64,000 nt of DNA from Hyphomonadaceae bacterium (GTDB taxonomy: Bacteria; Pseudomonadota; Alphaproteobacteria; Caulobacterales; Hyphomonadaceae): positions 1 through 64,000 of the forward strand of contig JANQQC010000017.1 of NCBI GenBank assembly GCA_028285145.1, given 5' to 3'. The translations under genes and the position numbers were made by a program. This document shows positions 58,924 through 64,000 of the stretch, piece by piece. The notes under the pieces were generated by a model. It did no database searches and was not told the origin of the DNA. It saw only the letters and a list, made by a program, of their open reading frames with translations. How positions within the stretch are numbered: the first letter of the stretch is position 1; every line of letters begins with the position of its first letter.

Positions 58924-59691
58924 ATGAGTGTATTGCCCCGCTTCCTGACGCGCCTGGATGCGACCGCCCAGCGTTCGGTTTTGATTACGCTCGCTCTGTT
59001 TGGTCTGGTCATAGCGATCTTCCTGGTCGGTAAAGCCGGAATTGGCCTGGATATGCGGGCCGTTGAGGGCACCATTTCGAGCTTCTCCGAAAGTCCGCTC
59101 GCCCCGCTCATCCTTATCGCCATCTTCTGTGTGGCCGCCTTTCTTGGGGCTCCCCAGTTTGGTCTGATCGCAATGGCGGTTGCCGTCTTCGGGCCGTGGC
59201 AGGGCATGGCCTATTCATGGTTGGCCACCATGATTTCTGGCGCAGTCACGTTCTGGGTCGGCCGGTTCGCGGGAGAGGAGACCTTCCGCCGTTATGCTGG
59301 GAACATGGCCAACCGGATGTCCTCCTTCATTGGCCGCAATGCCTTTGCGGCGAGTGCGATCGTCAGGAATGTGCCAACGGGGCCGTTCCTCGTCGTGAAT
59401 ATGGCATTCGGGATCAGCAGTGCGCGGTTTCTCCCCTTTTGGGCAGGCATGGCCATCGGCATCGTGCCAAAGATCCTGCTGGTTGCGTTTGCAGGCCAGT
59501 CACTGCTCGCAGCGCTTCAGGGCGCGCCATGGATCGCGGTTGGCGCGGCGCTCGCGGCTGGCGGGCTCTGGATTGCTATCATGCTTTATGCCCGCCGCCG
59601 GGTCCGGGGTGAAGCAGGTCTGCAACAGGGGCAAATTGTTGCGCCGAAGCCTGAAACTGAGATTGACACCGACGATCAACAGGCCAATTAG
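58924..59691 (+). CDS. TVP38/TMEM64 (VTT-domain) membrane protein
   Basis: A 255-residue polytopic membrane protein of the TVP38/DedA-like (VTT) family. Core signatures are FLGAPQFGLIAMAVAVFGPWQG and RNVPTGPFLVVNMAFGISSARF, with GRFAGEETFRRY between them. Family members are thought to move phospholipids or support membrane homeostasis. It lies 45 bases after the GGDEF gene on the same strand, so they could be co-expressed, though no functional link is known. The C-terminus is a soluble charged tail. Confidence 0.83.
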   Translation: MSVLPRFLTRLDATAQRSVLITLALFGLVIAIFLVGKAGIGLDMRAVEGTISSFSESPLAPLILIAIFCVAAFLGAPQFGLIAMAVAVFGPWQGMAYSWLATMISGAVTFWVGRFAGEETFRRYAGNMANRMSSFIGRNAFAASAIVRNVPTGPFLVVNMAFGISSARFLPFWAGMAIGIVPKILLVAFAGQSLLAALQGAPWIAVGAALAAGGLWIAIMLYARRRVRGEAGLQQGQIVAPKPETEIDTDDQQAN

Positions 59692-59823
59692 TTACATATG
59701 CGGAAGCTCTTGCCCCTTCTTAGCCTTATCGGCCCCTGGCCGAAGCCTGTCGCCTAGTTCGGGGCGGCGCGCGGCCAGGGGAGTGATCGACAAACCTTCC
59801 ACGATCCTGAAAGCTGCAAGACA

Positions 59824-61359
59824 ATGTCCAACGAGACACCCCACATAACCATTTTCGACACGACCATGCGCGACGGCGAGCAAAGCCCCGGCGCATCAAT
59901 GACGCTGAACGAAAAGCTCGAATTGGCCGACCTGCTGGAGACGATGAAGGTCGATGTCATCGAAGCTGGCTTCCCTGCGGCCTCGCAAGGCGACTTCGAA
60001 GCGGTCAAACAGATTGCCCAACGGGCCGAGCATGCCGTGATTTGCGGTCTTGCGCGGTCAACACCGGGCGATATCGACCGCTGCGCTGAAGCCGTGAAGC
60101 ACGCGGCCCGCCCGCGCATCCACACCTTCATCTCCACCAGTCCCGTCCATATGAAGCACAAGCTGAAAATGGGCGAGAATGCCGTGCTGGAAGCGGTGGG
60201 CCGGTCCGTGACGCAGGCCCGCAACCATGTTGAGGATGTCGAATGGAGCCCCGAAGATGCAACCCGTACAGAGTGGGAGTTTCTCTGCCGGTGCGTCGAT
60301 GCGGCGATTACGGCAGGGGCCACCACGATCAACATCCCTGATACCGTCGGCTACTCCCACCCGGAGGAGTATGGCGCGCTGATCCGGCGACTGATCGAGA
60401 CGATTCCGGATTCTGACAAGGTCGTCTGGTCGACCCATTGCCATAACGATCTCGGCCTGGCGGTCGCGAACTCGCTTGCCGGGGTCGCCAATGGGGCGCG
60501 TCAGGTTGAGTGCACGATCAACGGTCTGGGCGAGCGGGCCGGCAATGCGGCGCTGGAAGAGGTCGTCATGGGGCTGCGCGTCCGCGAGGACACGCTGCCC
60601 TTCTCAACCAGCGTTGATCCTCAATACCTGTCTCAGGCCTCCACCATGGTCAGCCGGGTCACCGGTTTCCCGGTCCAGTTCAACAAGGCCATCGTCGGCA
60701 AGAACGCCTTCGCGCATGAAAGCGGCATCCATCAGGACGGCATGCTAAAAAATGCCGAGACCTACGAGATCATGCGGCCGGAGGATGTCGGCGTCTCCAA
60801 GACGAGCCTCGTCATGGGCAAGCATTCCGGCCGTCATGCCTTCCGGGACAAGCTCGAAACCATCGGCTACACGCTCGAAGACGATGAGTTGAACGATGCC
60901 TTCAAACGCTTCAAAGCGCTGGCGGACGTGAAGAAACACGTTTTCGACGATGATATTGCTGCGCTGGTCGATGCGCAGCTCTCGGAAGCCGGTCAGCGGG
61001 TCGCACTGGAAGACCTTCGTGTCGCCGCAGGTATGAGAGGCCCGCAAACGGCGGACATCACCCTGATTGTGGACGGTGACACGAAGACAGCCACGTCCGA
61101 AGGCAACGGGCCGGTCGATGCCGTGTTCAAAGCGATCCGCTCAGCGATTCCTCATAAGGGCAAGCTGGACCTGTTTCAGGTCCATACGGTGACCGGCGGG
61201 ACCGATGCGCAGGCCAAGGTCACGGTGCGCCTGGATGGGGACGGGTTCCTTGCCACAGGCGTAGGTGCCCATCCGGACACCCTGGTCGCGGCGGCAAAGG
61301 CCTACATTCAGGCGCTTAACAAGCTTGAGACTCGTCGGGCCAAACAACTCGCGGCATAG
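59824..61359 (+). CDS. leuA: 2-isopropylmalate synthase
   Basis: A 511-residue LeuA, the committed step of leucine synthesis (acetyl-CoA plus 2-oxoisovalerate). The catalytic domain starts with IFDTTMRDGEQSPGASM and includes STHCHNDLGLAVANS and HESGIHQDGML (metal and substrate sites). The LeuA dimer/regulatory domain, about 390-511, provides leucine feedback. The two-domain length of about 510 residues matches bacterial LeuA type 1. I saw no leader peptide with leucine codons in the upstream 132 bases. It lies upstream of the mre genes with a 224-base gap. Confidence 0.96.
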   Translation: MSNETPHITIFDTTMRDGEQSPGASMTLNEKLELADLLETMKVDVIEAGFPAASQGDFEAVKQIAQRAEHAVICGLARSTPGDIDRCAEAVKHAARPRIHTFISTSPVHMKHKLKMGENAVLEAVGRSVTQARNHVEDVEWSPEDATRTEWEFLCRCVDAAITAGATTINIPDTVGYSHPEEYGALIRRLIETIPDSDKVVWSTHCHNDLGLAVANSLAGVANGARQVECTINGLGERAGNAALEEVVMGLRVREDTLPFSTSVDPQYLSQASTMVSRVTGFPVQFNKAIVGKNAFAHESGIHQDGMLKNAETYEIMRPEDVGVSKTSLVMGKHSGRHAFRDKLETIGYTLEDDELNDAFKRFKALADVKKHVFDDDIAALVDAQLSEAGQRVALEDLRVAAGMRGPQTADITLIVDGDTKTATSEGNGPVDAVFKAIRSAIPHKGKLDLFQVHTVTGGTDAQAKVTVRLDGDGFLATGVGAHPDTLVAAAKAYIQALNKLETRRAKQLAA

Positions 61360-62624
<1,265 letters not shown>

Positions 62625-62673
62625 GGTGACAAAAGCCGGCGGAGGCTGAACATCCGCTCAGGGGACGTCGAAT

Positions 62674-63546
62674 ATGGCCCGCAAGAGCAAAATGAGCACG
62701 AGGAAACGGCCAATGCGCCGTCTCGGGCTCGGTGTGCTCATGGCCGGCGTGTTCGGACTTATCGTTGCGCAGACAGCTCCGCAGATTCAGGCCTGGTTCT
62801 CCCCTGTCCGCACCGTTGCCGCTGACCAGCTTTCGACCAGCGCACGGCCCGGCGTCTGGGCGCGGATCAGCGGCCAGAGTGAGCGCGAGCGGCGGATCAA
62901 GGAATTGGAAGCTGAGGTCCGTGACCTTGCGCGTTGGAAGGCGGCTTCAATCTCGATGGCCGAGCGCATGGAAAGCTACGAAGCCATGCTCAACGCGCTG
63001 GGAGAGCCACCCGCGCGCGGCGTAACGGCCCGTGTCGCCGCTGAAAGCGACGGCCCGTTCTCTGAAACCCTGCTTTCGAACGCCGGCCGGGCGCAGGGCA
63101 TTGAGGCAGGTTCGATCGCGGTCAATGAGGGCGGCCTTGTCGGACGTGTGGTTCAGCTTGGTGAACGCTCAAGCCGCATTCTGCTGGTGACCGACTTTAA
63201 CAGCCGTGTGCCGGTGCTTGGCGAGTCGAGCGGCCTGCGGGCCATTCTCTACGGCGCACGGGACGGCATGGGCTCGCTGACTGATTTGCCGGAAGAAGGC
63301 GAGTTCATCCTTGGCGAGCGCATTTTGACATCCGGCGAGGGCGGTGAGTTTCCGCGCGGCACCGTGGTTGGCACAGTGGTCTACCAGGGCGACACGGCGC
63401 GCGTCGTGCTCGGCATGAAGAGTGGGCAGGGCGGTTTTGTCCGGCTGATCCCGCCCGCGGCCATCCCGAAACCTGAAGTCATTCCGCCGACCCCGCCACA
63501 AGTGGTGGCGGAGGCCGATGCTGTCGCTGAACGGACGGAGCGCTAG
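62674..63546 (+). CDS. mreC: Rod-shape protein MreC
   Basis: A 290-residue MreC with a cytoplasmic basic N-terminus, a membrane segment (about 18-36), a periplasmic coiled coil (ERERRIKELEAEVRDLARWKA, about 70-90) and two beta-barrel domains. The motifs VGRVVQLGERSSRILLVTD and ILTSGEGGEFPRGTVVG match the family. It starts 49 bases after mreB. The Pro-rich tail is common. It links MreB to PBP2 and RodA across the membrane. Confidence 0.95.
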   Translation: MARKSKMSTRKRPMRRLGLGVLMAGVFGLIVAQTAPQIQAWFSPVRTVAADQLSTSARPGVWARISGQSERERRIKELEAEVRDLARWKAASISMAERMESYEAMLNALGEPPARGVTARVAAESDGPFSETLLSNAGRAQGIEAGSIAVNEGGLVGRVVQLGERSSRILLVTDFNSRVPVLGESSGLRAILYGARDGMGSLTDLPEEGEFILGERILTSGEGGEFPRGTVVGTVVYQGDTARVVLGMKSGQGGFVRLIPPAAIPKPEVIPPTPPQVVAEADAVAERTER

Positions 63547-64000
63547 ATGAGTCAGTTCCGCGTCGGAGCCAAGCCGCCATCACTGTGGAGCCGGACCGGC
63601 CCGACGCTGCGCCTTGTCGTCGGTGCAGTCCTCATCGCCGCGATCGGGCTCCTCGGTCTGACGGAGAAAACCCTGTTCGGTGTCACTGTGCCTTGGCCGC
63701 ATGCGGCGCTCTGGGGCGCTGTTGGCTGGGGCATGGTCGGCTTGTCGCTGCGGCCCATGCTCGCACTGACCCTGCTTGGCTTCGCGCAGGACATCGCATT
63801 CGTTGCGCCGCTTGGCTGCTTCGTGCTGGTCAATCTTTCGATTTATGGGCTGAGCGCAGCGGTTAGCGATGCGATTGATCCCGAAACCGATCCTTTCCTT
63901 TCATGGCTCGCACCGATCGCCCTGACCGCGGCCGGGTTTCTCGGGCTCTGGATAATTGCCTCGAGTGTGGCCGACCATGCCGTCCAGGCCTGGCCGCTCC
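63547..64000 (+). CDS. mreD: MreD, 3'-truncated by the window edge
   Basis: The ATG at 63547 immediately follows the mreC stop, and the frame is open to the end of the window (151 codons seen). It begins MSQFRVGAKPPSLWSRTGPT and then shows at least four hydrophobic segments, including LVVGAVLIAAIGLLGL and GLWIIASSV. MreD is a small polytopic inner-membrane partner of MreC, usually about 160-180 residues, so only the last part is missing. Identification rests on position after mreBC and on hydrophobicity; it is not confirmed by a conserved motif. Confidence 0.85.
   Translation, partial: MSQFRVGAKPPSLWSRTGPTLRLVVGAVLIAAIGLLGLTEKTLFGVTVPWPHAALWGAVGWGMVGLSLRPMLALTLLGFAQDIAFVAPLGCFVLVNLSIYGLSAAVSDAIDPETDPFLSWLAPIALTAAGFLGLWIIASSVADHAVQAWPL

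Overview
This window reads as chromosomal DNA of a GC-rich, polar, probably marine alphaproteobacterium. Hyphomonadaceae/Maricaulales or another Caulobacter relative is my best guess (inference). The basis is a TipF-like polarity protein, a TtpC/ExbB/ExbD/ExbD/TonB cluster with a DUF3450 protein and a TPR protein, three stand-alone crotonases plus other acyl-CoA genes, an hflK-hflC-DUF2065-degP run, and mreBCD. I see no phage, transposase, integrase, rRNA or CRISPR array. The only RNA gene I can support is one tRNA-Gln.

Layout. 0.2-3.1 kb (minus): galE and glmS, which supply UDP-sugars and amino sugar. 3.3-5.2 kb: a membrane-anchored zinc-ribbon/beta-propeller protein. 5.2-6.6 kb (minus): an orphan ParA ATPase overlapping a 122-residue protein, preceded by inverted repeats. 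6.7-14.5 kb (plus): an exopolysaccharide block with two GT2 glycosyltransferases, a PPP-type phosphatase, a Wza-like export lipoprotein, a small secreted protein, an outer-membrane beta-barrel and a Wzc-like tyrosine autokinase. 14.6-27.2 kb: mixed metabolism and surface genes (GYF_2, crotonase, tandem PilZ, GMC oxidoreductase, PAS protein, TonB-dependent receptor, thioesterase/RidA/SDR, a GmrSD-like DUF262-DUF1524 protein, FAH hydrolase, and a lipoprotein that looks like an inactivated metallo-beta-lactamase fold).

27.5-40.2 kb: TipF and GtrA; a crotonase; an MBL hydrolase; a YbjQ-LepB operon; a histidine phosphatase; Mrp; then HflK-HflC-DUF2065-DegP and SppA, a membrane-protein and envelope quality-control group. 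40.5 kb: tRNA-Gln. 41-47.6 kb: the TonB energisation cluster with two ExbD and two TonB paralogues, a terminator and promoter between the TonBs, and a Fur-box-like site before the TPR gene. 47.6-55.2 kb (minus): oligopeptidase B, MsrB, a five-repeat cysteine protein, MaoC hydratase, acyl-CoA ligase, DfsB/ClbS-like protein and a sterol desaturase-family hydroxylase. 55.3-59.7 kb: an unusual crotonase, a Sel1-like protein, an SDR, a diguanylate cyclase and a TVP38-like membrane protein. 59.8-64 kb: leuA, then mreB, mreC and a 3'-truncated mreD.

The genes suggest a cell that exports a polysaccharide under phosphorylation control, localises structures at a pole using c-di-GMP (TipF, PilZ, GGDEF), takes up scarce nutrients through TonB receptors, and degrades varied acyl-CoA substrates. 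The loci most worth testing are the ParA/SAP-like pair with its repeats, the PPP phosphatase beside the tyrosine kinase, the five-repeat GECDDPRF protein, the dead MBL lipoprotein and the double-TonB cluster.
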